IMG/VR virus record: IMGVR_UViG_3300021178_000002
Location: 1 to 64,000 of that record
Source of the DNA: a virus
Length of the DNA: 64,000 nt
Reading direction: 5' to 3' (one strand)
Shown: positions 47,914 through 56,383 of the stretch, in pieces
Layout: every line of letters starts with the position of its first letter
Position numbering within the stretch: the first letter of the stretch is position 1
The notes under the pieces: generated by a model
Seen by the model: the letters and a program-made list of their open reading frames with translations, nothing else
Databases searched by the model: none
What the model was told of the DNA's origin: nothing
Position numbers and translations under genes: made by a program

Positions 47914-48741
47914 TTACGATGCTTTCCTCCGTGAACGTGTGGTGGTAGTTGCAGCAGCGGCCGCAACGGGTTCCGGCTCTGGCTCCTTGTCCTCCTGTGG
48001 TGCTACCTCCTCTTCCTCTTTCTTGGCGAAGCCGAGTACATCGAGCAGTGATCCGACGGTCGGGTCATCGATGTAGTCCGGGACTGCGTCTTCCTGCCCC
48101 CATGGCGTGCGGGTCTTCACGCGGAATTGCGCGAAGTTCTTGAGCAGCAGCGATCGTACATCGCGTGTGGTCTTGTCGGGGAGGATCTCAGTAGAGATGG
48201 TGAGGTAGCCGCAGACGTCGAACATCCCCGGCGCCTCGTCAGCCATCTGACCGGACAGCGCAGGCTTCTTCACGTTGCCCACGCGCGCCTCGCGGTCGGA
48301 CTTGTCCTGCGAGGTGGCGATGAAGTGGTACGGCAGGTCGCGGAAGGCTCTGATCAGGCGGCGCATCTGGATCGAGGCCTTGCCGTAGTCCTGGATCTCG
48401 AGCTTGTCCGGGTCGCGTGAGCTGGAGACCTCGGAGAGGATCTCCATGAGGGCGAAGATGTGGGTCTCGGAGAGGGAGTCGAGCAGGATCGTCTTGTAGC
48501 CGCCCTCCCCCTTGGCTAGTCCAGCGTAGATCTCGTTGAAGTCGTCCCAGGTCCGCACCTTGGCCATGTCGATGTCGAGTCCGGCCAGCGTTTGCTCGCC
48601 ACCCTCGAAGTCGAGGTAGAGCGCCGGCGAGGTGCGTTCATCCTCCTGAGCTGAGCCCAGGAAGTGCGTTTTCCCGGAGCCGTAAGGCCCAAAGATGAGC
48701 GCTTTGAGGTACGCGTTCTGTCCAGGTTTGGTGATGTTCAA
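47914..48741 (-). CDS. Sak4-like RecA-fold recombination ATPase
   Basis: 275 residues, TTG start behind AAGGAGGACAC. Walker A GPYGSGKT (residues 18-25), acidic FEGGEQ-like switch, Walker B TILLDSLSETH. It then has YHFIATSQDKSD, typical of Sak4 single-strand annealing/recombinase ATPases. The C-terminus is Glu/Pro/Ala-rich. With the DUF669-like gene it forms the phage recombination module. Confidence 0.8.
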   Translation of the reverse strand: MNITKPGQNAYLKALIFGPYGSGKTHFLGSAQEDERTSPALYLDFEGGEQTLAGLDIDMAKVRTWDDFNEIYAGLAKGEGGYKTILLDSLSETHIFALMEILSEVSSSRDPDKLEIQDYGKASIQMRRLIRAFRDLPYHFIATSQDKSDREARVGNVKKPALSGQMADEAPGMFDVCGYLTISTEILPDKTTRDVRSLLLKNFAQFRVKTRTPWGQEDAVPDYIDDPTVGSLLDVLGFAKKEEEEVAPQEDKEPEPEPVAAAAATTTTRSRRKAS

Positions 48742-48764
48742 GTGTCCTCCTTGATAGTCGAATT

Positions 48765-48793
48765 ATTATGAACTAAGGGCTGGCTTTGTGCAA
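48765..48793 (-). promoter_or_regulatory. Leftward promoter before the Sak4 gene
   Basis: Minus strand TTGCAC (48788-48793), 17 bases, CATAAT (48765-48770). It lies in the end of the preceding gene and would give a short leader before the GGAGGACA site. Together with the 47272-47321 terminator it makes Sak4-DUF669 a separate unit. Confidence 0.5.
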
Positions 48794-48972
48794 GCCTCTT
48801 TTACAGCCTCGACGAACTCCGGCCAGCGCTTGCCGCCCAAGTCGAAGGCCTTTGGATGCTTGTGCGGATTGACGACGACGGCGAAGGCGGCATCGACGTG
48901 GTCGCCCCAGGGGTGAGCGATCAGCCACCCGACAGCTGCTCCGATGTCCTCACGAATCGGATCGTCGTTCAC
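48766..48972 (-). CDS. Hypothetical protein, 68 aa
   Basis: GTG at 48972 (VNDDPIREDIGAAVGW) in a GTGA overlap with the upstream small gene; a longer frame from 49059 would overlap that gene heavily. The VNPHKHPKAFDLGGKRW stretch and a C-terminal helix are visible. No ribosome binding site, so it relies on coupling. No family recognised. Confidence 0.55.
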   Translation of the reverse strand: MNDDPIREDIGAAVGWLIAHPWGDHVDAAFAVVVNPHKHPKAFDLGGKRWPEFVEAVKEACTKPALSS

Positions 48973-49136
48973 TTGGGGATGGGAAGCAATCGCATGCCTG
49001 GCACCGGGCTGTACGACGGACGCTGCTCCATTGGCTTGTTCAGCACCTGCATGACGCATTCACCTTTCGGCCCAGTACGGTGCGACGCCGGCGACGGGTG
49101 CCACTGTCTGCAGCAGGGGTAGAAGACTCCGGTCAT
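48969..49136 (-). CDS. Small Cys/Pro-rich protein, 55 aa
   Basis: ATGA overlap with the preceding gene and GTGA overlap with the next one. FYPCCRQWHPSPASHRTG at the N-terminus could bind a metal; Pro/Lys-rich end. Support is mainly packing. Confidence 0.5.
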   Translation of the reverse strand: MTGVFYPCCRQWHPSPASHRTGPKGECVMQVLNKPMEQRPSYSPVPGMRLLPIPK

Positions 49137-49258
49137 GGCAGAAGGTGGTAGTAGCCGAGGATGAGGCCCAGCATCAGTCCGCCGCAGAAGCCGGAGAACG
49201 TATAGAACAGCGCCAGCTTGACCATCAATGACCGCGGGATGTAGAGGAACTTGCTCAC
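49133..49258 (-). CDS. Small membrane protein, 41 aa
   Basis: GTG in a GTGA overlap with the nuclease stop. Hydrophobic segment LFYTFSGFCGGLMLGLILG after a short basic start. Single-pass membrane peptide of unknown role. Confidence 0.55.
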   Translation of the reverse strand: MSKFLYIPRSLMVKLALFYTFSGFCGGLMLGLILGYYHLLP

Positions 49259-50322
49259 AGCCGCTTCTCTGCAGAGACGGTGAACCTGGCCTTGATCATG
49301 TCCTCGTAGTCTGAGCCATCGTTCATGGCCAGGCAAACGTCGCGGAATGGACAGCGTGGACAACGCATAGGATCTGGTGAAGGGTAGGCCTTGCGAGGAT
49401 CCTGCGCAACCGTCCGCATGTCCTGGAACGTGTAGTAGAGATCACGCTCGTAGGCCTTGATCTGCGCTAGGTTGCGGGTGGTGACCTCCCGCTTGAAGTA
49501 CTTCGACCAGGCCTGCTCCTTCAGCTGGGCCAGGATGTCGGTGTAGTCCTTAGGGTCGAGGTTCATCTCTCGCAGAGCCTGTGTGTACAACTCGAATGTG
49601 GTGCCCTGATCCTTGTCCTTTGAAAGCAACGGAGGATCGCCCTGCTTGCGCGGCTTGAGCACTCGTGGCTCGTTAGGGATCCGCTTGAGCAGCGTGTCGT
49701 AGATCATGCCCTGAGGTAGGTAGCCGCGGATCCGCCAGTACTCGTAGTGGTAGCCGGTGGTCTGCTCGTCCAGCTCGAGGTTGCGGCCCTCTGTCCAGGC
49801 CCGGGTGCTGTTCTTGTAGTCGACGATCCACTCTCCATCTCGTCCGTTCATGACGACCAGCCGGTCCATTCTGGCACTCAGCTGAGGCAGTCCCTTGAGC
49901 GCGCGGCCGCCGGGATTGTGGATGGGGACGAAGAGACGCTCCTCAAGTGATGTCGTCTTCAACTTCATGCCAGTCGAGCGGTCGAAGATGGCGTAGTTGT
50001 GGAGCATCCCGCGGCCGAGAATCACCAGCTCCTGAAACATGGGAGCCATGTCAGCCCAGAAGCCGCCGAAGCCTTGCTCCAGCTCGGGGATGCTGGCATT
50101 GCAGGCTTCGTTGAAAGCAGCGATCGCTTTCTCGACATCGCCCGTGCCGGCCAGCACTTGAAGACCGATGTGCATCTTGTCGCCGAACCAGAAGTAGTCG
50201 GTTGGAACCTTGGGAACAAGCCCACGGATCTCACCGAGATACCACGCGCGCCGACACTCTTTGAACTTCTCGACCTCGGTCACGCGTACGACCTCGAGCC
50301 GATGGGGAACGGTCACGCTCAC
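49255..50322 (-). CDS. Cas4/RecB-like iron-sulfur PD-(D/E)XK nuclease
   Basis: 355 residues, GTG start in a GTGA overlap with GGAGGACA upstream. The first Cys (FKECRRAWYL) and a C-terminal CPRCPFRDVC give four Fe-S ligands. The middle holds ARMDRLVV and IVDYKNS (PD-(D/E)XK catalytic Asp, Lys). This is the Cas4/AddB-type exonuclease family. In phages it probably resects ends for Sak4-mediated recombination or replication restart. Confidence 0.85.
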   Translation of the reverse strand: MSVTVPHRLEVVRVTEVEKFKECRRAWYLGEIRGLVPKVPTDYFWFGDKMHIGLQVLAGTGDVEKAIAAFNEACNASIPELEQGFGGFWADMAPMFQELVILGRGMLHNYAIFDRSTGMKLKTTSLEERLFVPIHNPGGRALKGLPQLSARMDRLVVMNGRDGEWIVDYKNSTRAWTEGRNLELDEQTTGYHYEYWRIRGYLPQGMIYDTLLKRIPNEPRVLKPRKQGDPPLLSKDKDQGTTFELYTQALREMNLDPKDYTDILAQLKEQAWSKYFKREVTTRNLAQIKAYERDLYYTFQDMRTVAQDPRKAYPSPDPMRCPRCPFRDVCLAMNDGSDYEDMIKARFTVSAEKRL

Positions 50323-50696
50323 TTTTGTCCTCCAAATTTGTCTTGGGCCCACCGCGTCATGCGATAGGCATCTTTTTCGTGCTGGGTCTTCAATACACCA
50401 CGCTCCGGCAGCGGGTGATGCCCGAATCGTGGCATCCAGTCGGCGGGCCGGATGACCTTCACTTCCACAGCTGCATAGAGCACACGCAGCGAGTGGATCT
50501 CCGCTTCATAGCGTTCCTGGACGTCGGGCCGTTCTCGATATGCCGGCCGCTCGATGACGACGAGGTCGACCGCCGGCACCAGCGCCTTGATCGAATAGGC
50601 CTGACCGAGTGGCACTGTTCCATGCAGGCTGAGTGCGTGGTCCCAGAGGCAGGCGTAGCCGATGGTATGCCCGAGGTCGATGGCCAGGATCTTCAC
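50319..50696 (-). CDS. RuvC-like (RNase H fold) resolvase
   Basis: 125 residues from a GTG in a GTGA overlap. VKILAIDLGHTIGYACLW matches the first RuvC strand with its Asp, VVIERPAYRERPD the second acidic position, and QHEKDAYRM the C-terminal one. Short for RuvC, but phage resolvases often are. Expected to cut Holliday junctions before packaging. Confidence 0.75.
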   Translation of the reverse strand: MKILAIDLGHTIGYACLWDHALSLHGTVPLGQAYSIKALVPAVDLVVIERPAYRERPDVQERYEAEIHSLRVLYAAVEVKVIRPADWMPRFGHHPLPERGVLKTQHEKDAYRMTRWAQDKFGGQK

Positions 50697-51133
50697 TCGT
50701 GCTCCTCGGGCAACCTGCCGCAGATCGCACACGGGAGATCGGTGGACATGTCAGGCAGCTCGTATGCGTGAAGCTTGGGGTGGTCACGCTCGTAGATCAC
50801 CTGCCTGAGGTAAATGCACAGGTCGAGGGCTTCTTGGTACGCGTCGATGAGAGGATCCCGGCCGGTGTGCGCCTTCAGCAGCTGGCCGTAGCGCTCGATG
50901 CCGATGCGCTTCCTCTCCTCGATGTCGGCGATAACAAGATCCTGCATGGCTGGGCTGCCGGACGGCTTCGGCATCGGCTGGTCCTTGATCGCGTCGTAGC
51001 CTCCGATGGACTCGGGAAGACCTAGGGCTGCGCGTACCTGGTTCGGCCTGATTCTTCCCTCTTGACCCAGCCTGAGCAGGTCAGCCATCGGCATCTCCCG
51101 CAGCTCCGCTTCGGTATAGATCTTGTCGTCCAA
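50693..51133 (-). CDS. Hypothetical all-alpha phage protein (NTP-pyrophosphatase-like)
   Basis: 146 residues from a TTG at 51133. N-terminal acidic helices, then QDLVIADIEERKRIGIERYG and DAYQEALDLCIYLRQVIY, a four-helix pattern found in a common actinophage family likely related to all-alpha NTP pyrophosphatases. Ends with CAICGRL. Just downstream of thyX, so a nucleotide role is plausible. Confidence 0.65.
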   Translation of the reverse strand: MDDKIYTEAELREMPMADLLRLGQEGRIRPNQVRAALGLPESIGGYDAIKDQPMPKPSGSPAMQDLVIADIEERKRIGIERYGQLLKAHTGRDPLIDAYQEALDLCIYLRQVIYERDHPKLHAYELPDMSTDLPCAICGRLPEEHE

Positions 51134-51134
51134 C

Positions 51135-51929
51135 TCAGACCTTCCAGTACGGCGTGATCCACTCGCCGTCAGCGTTCACTGAGTAGTCGGAGAAGAGCAT
51201 CGGAGCCCACTCCTGCATGATCTCGGCCACCTTCGAGAAGACCAGGCGGATCTCCTCCTCGGCGTCCTTGGCGGTGCGCATGGAGATGACGTGGCGCAGA
51301 GTGCGCACGTTGGCCGTCCAGACCATCGACGTCGACAGCCCGAGCGGCGCCAGCCGACGCAGGGCTGAGGTCACCTGCTTCTTGTAGGGCATGGGCAGCC
51401 CCTCCTCGTCCAGCTTGAAGACCTCGGCCGCCTGCTTCTGGAACGTCTCCAGGGCCTCGACGATGGTCACCACCGATGGACGCAGAGGCTCTAAGTACGG
51501 CGGGATCCGAAAGCCGATGTCGGTCAGCCGGACGTAGCGAAGGCTCTCTTGAGAGATGGCCACGCCGGCGCGGTGGCGAACAAGCTCGTGGGTGAAGACC
51601 CGCGAGACGTCCTCGAAGATGAAGCTGTAGTTGGCGTGCTCGAGCACCGATCCGTGTCCAACCCTGAGGATGTTGAGCAGGTAGCCTGCGCTGTCCTCGC
51701 GAACCATCGTCACGTTGGGGTTAAGCCCCGGCGCCCACGAGCGGTAGCAGATGCGACCGGCCGCTTCAACTAGCAGCTCGCCGTCAGTCATCTTGGATCG
51801 GGGGATCCCGACGCCAGCCATCCGATCTGCCCAGGCATCGCCTCCAACCGAGCGCACGTACTTCATCAGGTCGGTGTAGTGGATCGCCGGCGATGCGATC
51901 AGATGCACCTTCGGAAATGTCTCTCTCAC
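51135..51929 (-). CDS. thyX: Flavin-dependent thymidylate synthase
   Basis: 264 residues, GTG in a GTGA overlap with the helicase stop. The ThyX signature RHRAGVAISQESLRY (RHRX8S form) is present, plus GHGSVLEHANYSF upstream and SALRRLAPLGLSTSMVWTAN downstream. Makes dTMP from dUMP with FAD, NADPH and methylene-tetrahydrofolate, raising thymidine supply during replication. Consistent with the polymerase-UDG pairing that handles dUMP. Confidence 0.95.
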   Translation of the reverse strand: MRETFPKVHLIASPAIHYTDLMKYVRSVGGDAWADRMAGVGIPRSKMTDGELLVEAAGRICYRSWAPGLNPNVTMVREDSAGYLLNILRVGHGSVLEHANYSFIFEDVSRVFTHELVRHRAGVAISQESLRYVRLTDIGFRIPPYLEPLRPSVVTIVEALETFQKQAAEVFKLDEEGLPMPYKKQVTSALRRLAPLGLSTSMVWTANVRTLRHVISMRTAKDAEEEIRLVFSKVAEIMQEWAPMLFSDYSVNADGEWITPYWKV

Positions 51930-53692
51930 GCTTGTCCTCCTCGTAAATGTCTGAGCATGGTCGCCAAGTCGTCGTTGGAGACCTTGCTGATGCCCGGGAA
52001 CTTGCCGCTCAGATTGTCTTCGACCAGCTGGTCGACGGTGCCGACCGCTTTGATGGTGATCACCACCGGCCTGTGATCTAGGCCCATCCGTTTGACCCGT
52101 CTCATCGACTGCACGTAGTCGTCGGCGAACCAGGTCTTGTCGTGGTAGATGACGGTGTGCGTCATCTGCAGGTTGTGGCCCATCTTGCCGACCGGCATGG
52201 CGAGGATGAGGATGTCGATGTTGCCAGCCTTGTAGGCCTCGAACTTCTCTTCGTTGTCGGCATCGTCGCGCTTGCTGGTCGCACCGTGGATCCACTCGAT
52301 TCGATGCCGGTCATCCTTGTGCTTACGGGCTGACTCGGAGAGTCTTCTCCAGAGCGCGTCGGCACCTGGGAGCCACTGCGTCCAGATGATGGTCGGCGTG
52401 TCGAAGGCACGCGTCTCATACAGCTCGACGATGACGTCGGCCTTGATCGATTCGTCGTTTGGGTCGATGTACTTGGTGCCCTTCTTCGGTTCATCACCCG
52501 GACCGGCGATGTTGACCAGGTTGCTGGTGATCTGCTGCAGACGGATCAGCTGTGAGAGCACAATCGGAGCCTTGATCTCCCTGCCCGACTCGAGCGTGGT
52601 GATGAAGTCGGTGGCCATCTCGTCATAGGCCTTGAGCTGCTTGGGTCGCAGCTCGACCTCGATCAGCTGCGGGATCTCCTCCGGGAGCTGGTCGAGGACG
52701 TCCTTCTGATTACGGACAAACATGACGTCCTTCAGGTTGCCAATGATGTCTACGTTCTGCCGAGTGCCGGTGACCTCGGTTCCCCAGACGTCTTGAGTGA
52801 CGTAGCAAACCCGGTTGGTAAAGCGCCAGTAGGAGTTGAAACCTCGTGGATCCTGAAGGTGCAGCTGAGCCCACAGGTCGTCGGCGTACTTGGTGACTGG
52901 GTATCCTGACAACTCCCACCAGTGCTTCTGCTTCTTCGGGAAAGCCTTACGTAGCTCGAGCAAGCCGAGGTAGCGGTGGCTGTGTCGGTTCTTGACCAGC
53001 ACTGACTCATCGAGGATGACCAGGTCCCAGTCGACGGCCATGTACTGCTTCAGCCGCGGGCCGAGGTCGACGACCTTGCCCCTCTTGTCGACAACTACCT
53101 TGTCGACCACGGTGTCGTAGTTGGTCAGTGTCCACCACTGCTCAGACGGAGGTAACCCGTGACGCCGCTCCATGGCGGTGTCTCCAAACCACTTGTCCTC
53201 TTCGTTCTCCCAGCTGCGGAGAAGAGACTTCGGAGCAACGATGAGCACCTTCTTCAGTCCGAGTAACCTGGCGGCCGTCAAAGCGACGACCGTCTTGCCA
53301 AGGCCCGGAGAGAGCGCGATCAGACTGGTTGTGTGCGGTCCGTGGATGAGACGGTAGACCGCCTGCCGCTGGAACCAGTAGAGCTGCTGATAGACCAGCT
53401 TGAGAATAGGATCCCAGCCACCGCCTACCGGTTCTGCTGCCAGCTCATCGCTCATGCTCAGAGCATCCGAGGCGGCTTCTGAAATCTCCAGATCGGGAAG
53501 CTGCTCGACCACTGTCTGGGCATAGATGAGGTATGGGGGAAGCTTCCAGAAGCTGAGCTTCTTGTCCCACGAACCTGCTGCTAGATCTCCGATCCAGCTG
53601 TCCTTGGAAAACGGTGCGTGGAGGATGAAGTTGTCACCGTCGAAGTCGAGGACAGTGGTGATCTTGCGCGGGATGGTGATCCGATAGCTCAT
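51926..53692 (-). CDS. SNF2-family helicase-like ATPase
   Basis: 588 residues, ATG at 53692. Motif I SPGLGKTVVALTAARLL, motif Ia VLIVAPKSLL, motif II VILDESVLVKN, motif III ELSGYPV and a second RecA domain with HGATSKRDD, LAMPVGKMGHNLQ and QSMRRVKRMG (motifs IV-VI). SNF2/DEAD-type enzymes of phages aid replication-fork restart or recombination. An N-terminal about 110-residue extension precedes the helicase core. Confidence 0.85.
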   Translation of the reverse strand: MSYRITIPRKITTVLDFDGDNFILHAPFSKDSWIGDLAAGSWDKKLSFWKLPPYLIYAQTVVEQLPDLEISEAASDALSMSDELAAEPVGGGWDPILKLVYQQLYWFQRQAVYRLIHGPHTTSLIALSPGLGKTVVALTAARLLGLKKVLIVAPKSLLRSWENEEDKWFGDTAMERRHGLPPSEQWWTLTNYDTVVDKVVVDKRGKVVDLGPRLKQYMAVDWDLVILDESVLVKNRHSHRYLGLLELRKAFPKKQKHWWELSGYPVTKYADDLWAQLHLQDPRGFNSYWRFTNRVCYVTQDVWGTEVTGTRQNVDIIGNLKDVMFVRNQKDVLDQLPEEIPQLIEVELRPKQLKAYDEMATDFITTLESGREIKAPIVLSQLIRLQQITSNLVNIAGPGDEPKKGTKYIDPNDESIKADVIVELYETRAFDTPTIIWTQWLPGADALWRRLSESARKHKDDRHRIEWIHGATSKRDDADNEEKFEAYKAGNIDILILAMPVGKMGHNLQMTHTVIYHDKTWFADDYVQSMRRVKRMGLDHRPVVITIKAVGTVDQLVEDNLSGKFPGISKVSNDDLATMLRHLRGGQA

Positions 53693-53871
53693 CGCTTCCG
53701 ACTCAGCATGAGAGAGACGGCGATTGACACGTAACACACGACGAAGATCACACTGCCGGCGATGATCAAGACGGTTCCCCACCCTGCCTCCACCACAATG
53801 CGATCAAGAAAGAAGGCGGCCAAAGCGAGGAATGGAACTGTGAGCATTGTGCATCCGATTCGGTTCCTCAT
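53689..53871 (-). CDS. Small membrane protein, 60 aa
   Basis: ATG at 53871 (MRNRIGCTMLTVPFL). Two hydrophobic segments (about residues 8-22 and 32-55, VLIIAGSVIFVVCYVSIAV). Placed between helicases in the replication operon. Role unknown. Confidence 0.6.
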   Translation of the reverse strand: MRNRIGCTMLTVPFLALAAFFLDRIVVEAGWGTVLIIAGSVIFVVCYVSIAVSLMLSRKR

Positions 53872-54188
53872 TGCTTCCGTCCGTGCAGCAGGACTCTGAC
53901 AGTGGTGCGGTCGCGGCCGATGAAGTCGCCGATTCGATAGTGGTTCCACCCGTGCTCCGCCAGAAACTTGGCGATGCGTCGACGAGCTTCGACCATATCG
54001 ACATGGTTGTCCTGCTTGCGGACATCTTCGAGCGTGAGGTTCTGGTCGGCGAGCCACTCTTCGATTGCTTTACCGGCGGGCCCGATGTGGATTGTCCGCA
54101 CCGGCTCCGGCAGGTAGCGTCCACATCCACATGGGCATAGCTTTCTGACCGGGATGATGTCCCGGTCGGTTGAGGGCTGACCGATCAC
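53868..54188 (-). CDS. Cys-rich, HTH-like protein, 106 aa
   Basis: GTG at 54188 in a GTGA overlap. N-terminal zinc-type motif LCPCGCGRYLP. The C-terminal half (ARRRIAKFLAEHGWNHYRIG, DFIGRDRTTVRVLLHG) looks like a helix-turn-helix of the DnaA-domain/terminal-repressor sort. Possibly binds a replication or control site. Confidence 0.65.
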   Translation of the reverse strand: MIGQPSTDRDIIPVRKLCPCGCGRYLPEPVRTIHIGPAGKAIEEWLADQNLTLEDVRKQDNHVDMVEARRRIAKFLAEHGWNHYRIGDFIGRDRTTVRVLLHGRKQ

Positions 54189-54439
54189 GCGGCCGCCTTT
54201 TTCCTCGGCGCCGGCCGCCCCTTGCTCTTCAGCTGGGCTCGAACACACTTGTCGCAGCGACAGCCGTAGTTCTGGTAGCCGGTGGTAGTGCCGTGCGGGA
54301 TGTCCTCCTGAGGAGTAGTCCGCAGCTTGGCTCGGAGACTTCGCATGTACTCTCGAGCGGCCTTGCGACACTTGTCGCAGCGACACTTCAGGGTGTAGTA
54401 ACGAGTGGTGGTGCCATGCGGGGCGATGCGTCGCTTCAT
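54185..54439 (-). CDS. Tandem CxCxxC zinc-module protein, 84 aa
   Basis: ATG at 54439. Two copies of HGTTTxY followed by (x)CRCDKC (first: HGTTTRYYTLKCRCDKC, second: HGTTTGYQNYGCRCDKC), separated by a basic helix. Resembles small actinobacterial HGTxxGY/GCRCdxC proteins. The duplication suggests two identical metal sites. DNA binding is likely but unproven. Confidence 0.7.
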   Translation of the reverse strand: MKRRIAPHGTTTRYYTLKCRCDKCRKAAREYMRSLRAKLRTTPQEDIPHGTTTGYQNYGCRCDKCVRAQLKSKGRPAPRKKAAA

Positions 54440-54666
54440 GATCTCTCCTTTGCCATGTTGGCTAACAATCCGATGACGTAAAGGACGGCGATGGTTCCTA
54501 CCACGATGTAAGCGACGACCGCCCAGAAGTGTGGGAAGAGCGAAGCTGGGGCAGCAATGATGAAGAGCAGCAAGAGGACGTTCCCACATCCCCAGCAGCC
54601 GCCTCTGTTCTCGGTTTTGACGACGGTCTTCGAGCCGTCAGAGTTGGTGATGGTAGTCGTTTTCAC
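54436..54666 (-). CDS. Small membrane protein, 76 aa
   Basis: ATGA-coupled. The N-terminus is polar with CWGCG; residues about 28-68 hold two hydrophobic segments (VLLLLFIIAAPASLFPHFW, VAYIVVGTIAVLYVIGLL). Unknown function. Confidence 0.6.
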   Translation of the reverse strand: MKTTTITNSDGSKTVVKTENRGGCWGCGNVLLLLFIIAAPASLFPHFWAVVAYIVVGTIAVLYVIGLLANMAKERS

Positions 54667-56141
54667 TGGTTGATCCAGCCGAGCCCGCCCAGGTCGAGCT
54701 GCAGCTTGGCCCGCGTCACGGTGACGTAGGCGAGGCGGGTCTCCTCCTGAGAGAACTTGAAGGTGGGCGACTCCGGGTCTCGCATGAAGTCAGGACCGAC
54801 GCGTACCGACTCCCACTCCCGACCCTTGGCCTTGTGCGCCGTGCTCACGGTGACGTCCGCCACCGATTCCTCGGCGAGGTTGTCGACGATGGTGATCACA
54901 CCCTCCGCGGTGTAGGTGTCGATCAGGTTGACGAAGACCCTGAGATCGGATCCGGCGCGCTCGTTCTGCACGAACTCCTGGACCTCGTGCCAACTCTTGA
55001 AGAGCATCAGCTCGCGGTGGCTGGTTGACTGGCCGTTCTGAAGCTGGATGGCAGCTCGAGCCAGCGCGATCAGCTCTCGGCCGTTGCCGACCAGTGCTGC
55101 CTTGAGCCCCTGTCCCTGTGCGTAGATGACCTCGGCCAGGGCACCGGCGTTGGAGCGGCATAGGATGGCGCGCGGCTGTTCGATGGGACCGACCACCGAC
55201 TCGAGCTTGGTGTTGCCGGTGATGCGGAACTCCCCGAGCTTGGCCAGCCATCGGTTGGCCTCGTCGGCGATCGCTGGACCGAAACGGAACGACTGGGAGA
55301 GAGGCAGACGGCGGCCTTCGAAGTCGTCCATGGCATCGACGGCGCCCCGCCAGGCGTAGATCTGCTGTGCCGGGTCTCCAACCAGGATCTTCTGAGCGTT
55401 GTACTGGTTCTTGATGATGGCCGCGATCACGGGGTTGGCGTCCTGCGCTTCGTCGAGCAGGATGAAGTCAGCCGGAAGCTGGACGCCCGAGAGGTGCCAC
55501 ATCTTCAGGTAGTGGTCGTGCTCGAAGCGCATGCGACCGCCGTCCACCAGGTTGACGTCGTCCCAGATCTGGCGGGCATAGGGAAGCACCCTCTCGGCGA
55601 CAGCCTTGTTCTGCTTGCGTGAGAGCTTGATCTCCCAGGGCACATGCTCCAGGGAGATGAACTCGTCGGCTGACCAGCAGAAATTCTGCACGGTGTCGCC
55701 GGCGATGGTGGCAAGGTGCTTGGGCTCAAGCGAGGCCCGTGTGAACCTCTCACCCTTCTCCTCGTCCTCGTCGAGCAAGATGCCGGTCATGCCAAGCATC
55801 TCGGCCACCCGCCAGGATGGGACACGGGAGTCCGTCAGCCTGGACTGGAACTTGAAGCCCACCGCGCGGAAGGCGAGCGAGTGGGCAGTTGAGCAGTTCA
55901 CGTTGGGCGGGAAGGTGCCTTTGGCATCGGTGGCGATCGCCTTGTTGTAGGCGATGTAGAAGCCGCGGCGTGGAGCCAGCGCGCGTCCGATCATGCGCTG
56001 GGTCGAGGTCTTCCCGGAGCCTGCGCCGGCGACCACCACCAGGTCCCCACCAGTGCGCGCGGCACCGATGATGGCAGCCTGCTCGTCGGTCGGCTTCAGC
56101 TGCGGCGTGGCGGTCGGGAACTTGACGTGGATTTCTGGCAT
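54663..56141 (-). CDS. UvrD/Rep-family DNA helicase
   Basis: 492 residues, ATG behind AGGAGGACAGA. Motif I VVAGAGSGKTS, motif Ia-like STAHSLAF, motif II FILLDEAQDANP, motif III VGDPAQQIYAWRG, motif IV SQSFRFG, motif V VTVSTAHKAKG and a motif VI region RLAYVTVTRA. A superfamily-1 3'-5' helicase, shorter than host UvrD. Likely works in replication or recombination. First gene of the leftward replication operon, starting at the divergent junction. Confidence 0.9.
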   Translation of the reverse strand: MPEIHVKFPTATPQLKPTDEQAAIIGAARTGGDLVVVAGAGSGKTSTQRMIGRALAPRRGFYIAYNKAIATDAKGTFPPNVNCSTAHSLAFRAVGFKFQSRLTDSRVPSWRVAEMLGMTGILLDEDEEKGERFTRASLEPKHLATIAGDTVQNFCWSADEFISLEHVPWEIKLSRKQNKAVAERVLPYARQIWDDVNLVDGGRMRFEHDHYLKMWHLSGVQLPADFILLDEAQDANPVIAAIIKNQYNAQKILVGDPAQQIYAWRGAVDAMDDFEGRRLPLSQSFRFGPAIADEANRWLAKLGEFRITGNTKLESVVGPIEQPRAILCRSNAGALAEVIYAQGQGLKAALVGNGRELIALARAAIQLQNGQSTSHRELMLFKSWHEVQEFVQNERAGSDLRVFVNLIDTYTAEGVITIVDNLAEESVADVTVSTAHKAKGREWESVRVGPDFMRDPESPTFKFSQEETRLAYVTVTRAKLQLDLGGLGWINQ

Positions 56142-56159
56142 TCTGTCCTCCTAGGAACA

Positions 56160-56189
56160 ATAATAATTCTGGTTGTAGAGTTGTGTCAA
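56160..56189 (-). promoter_or_regulatory. Leftward promoter of the replication operon
   Basis: Minus strand TTGACA (56184-56189), 18-base spacer, TATTAT (56160-56165, 5/6). It would give a leader of about 12 bases that begins at the AGGAGG site. Matches the strong expression expected for helicase, ThyX and nuclease genes. Confidence 0.65.
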
Positions 56190-56383
56190 GGGGGTTGTTG
56201 TTGATCTATACTCCGGCAGCACCCGGAACCTGGGTGTCTCGAGGTTAACGGTCACCGCTGTTTCAGTGAGCGGAGACACGAGATCGGTTGGACGGGCTGT
56301 GCCGCCCGCTCCCCCGGTCTCCCTCGGGGCATCCAGATTCACGATGGTGCATTCTTCACCGCGACACATATGAGGCACAGCAT
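56190..56383 (+). promoter_or_regulatory. Structured leader of the primase-helicase gene
   Basis: About 190 bases between the leftward promoter and the TTG at 56384. Contains a -10-like TATACT near 56207, GTGTCTC (56234-56240) pairing with GAGACAC (56273-56279), an inner CCGCT/AGCGG stem, and a GAGG site 8 bases before the start. Looks like a regulatory leader; no known riboswitch class recognised. Confidence 0.45.

Noticed and set aside
45252-49258. Shared SLMVKLA segment in two small proteins
   Set aside because: Seven identical residues near the start of two short, otherwise different proteins is too little to infer paralogy.
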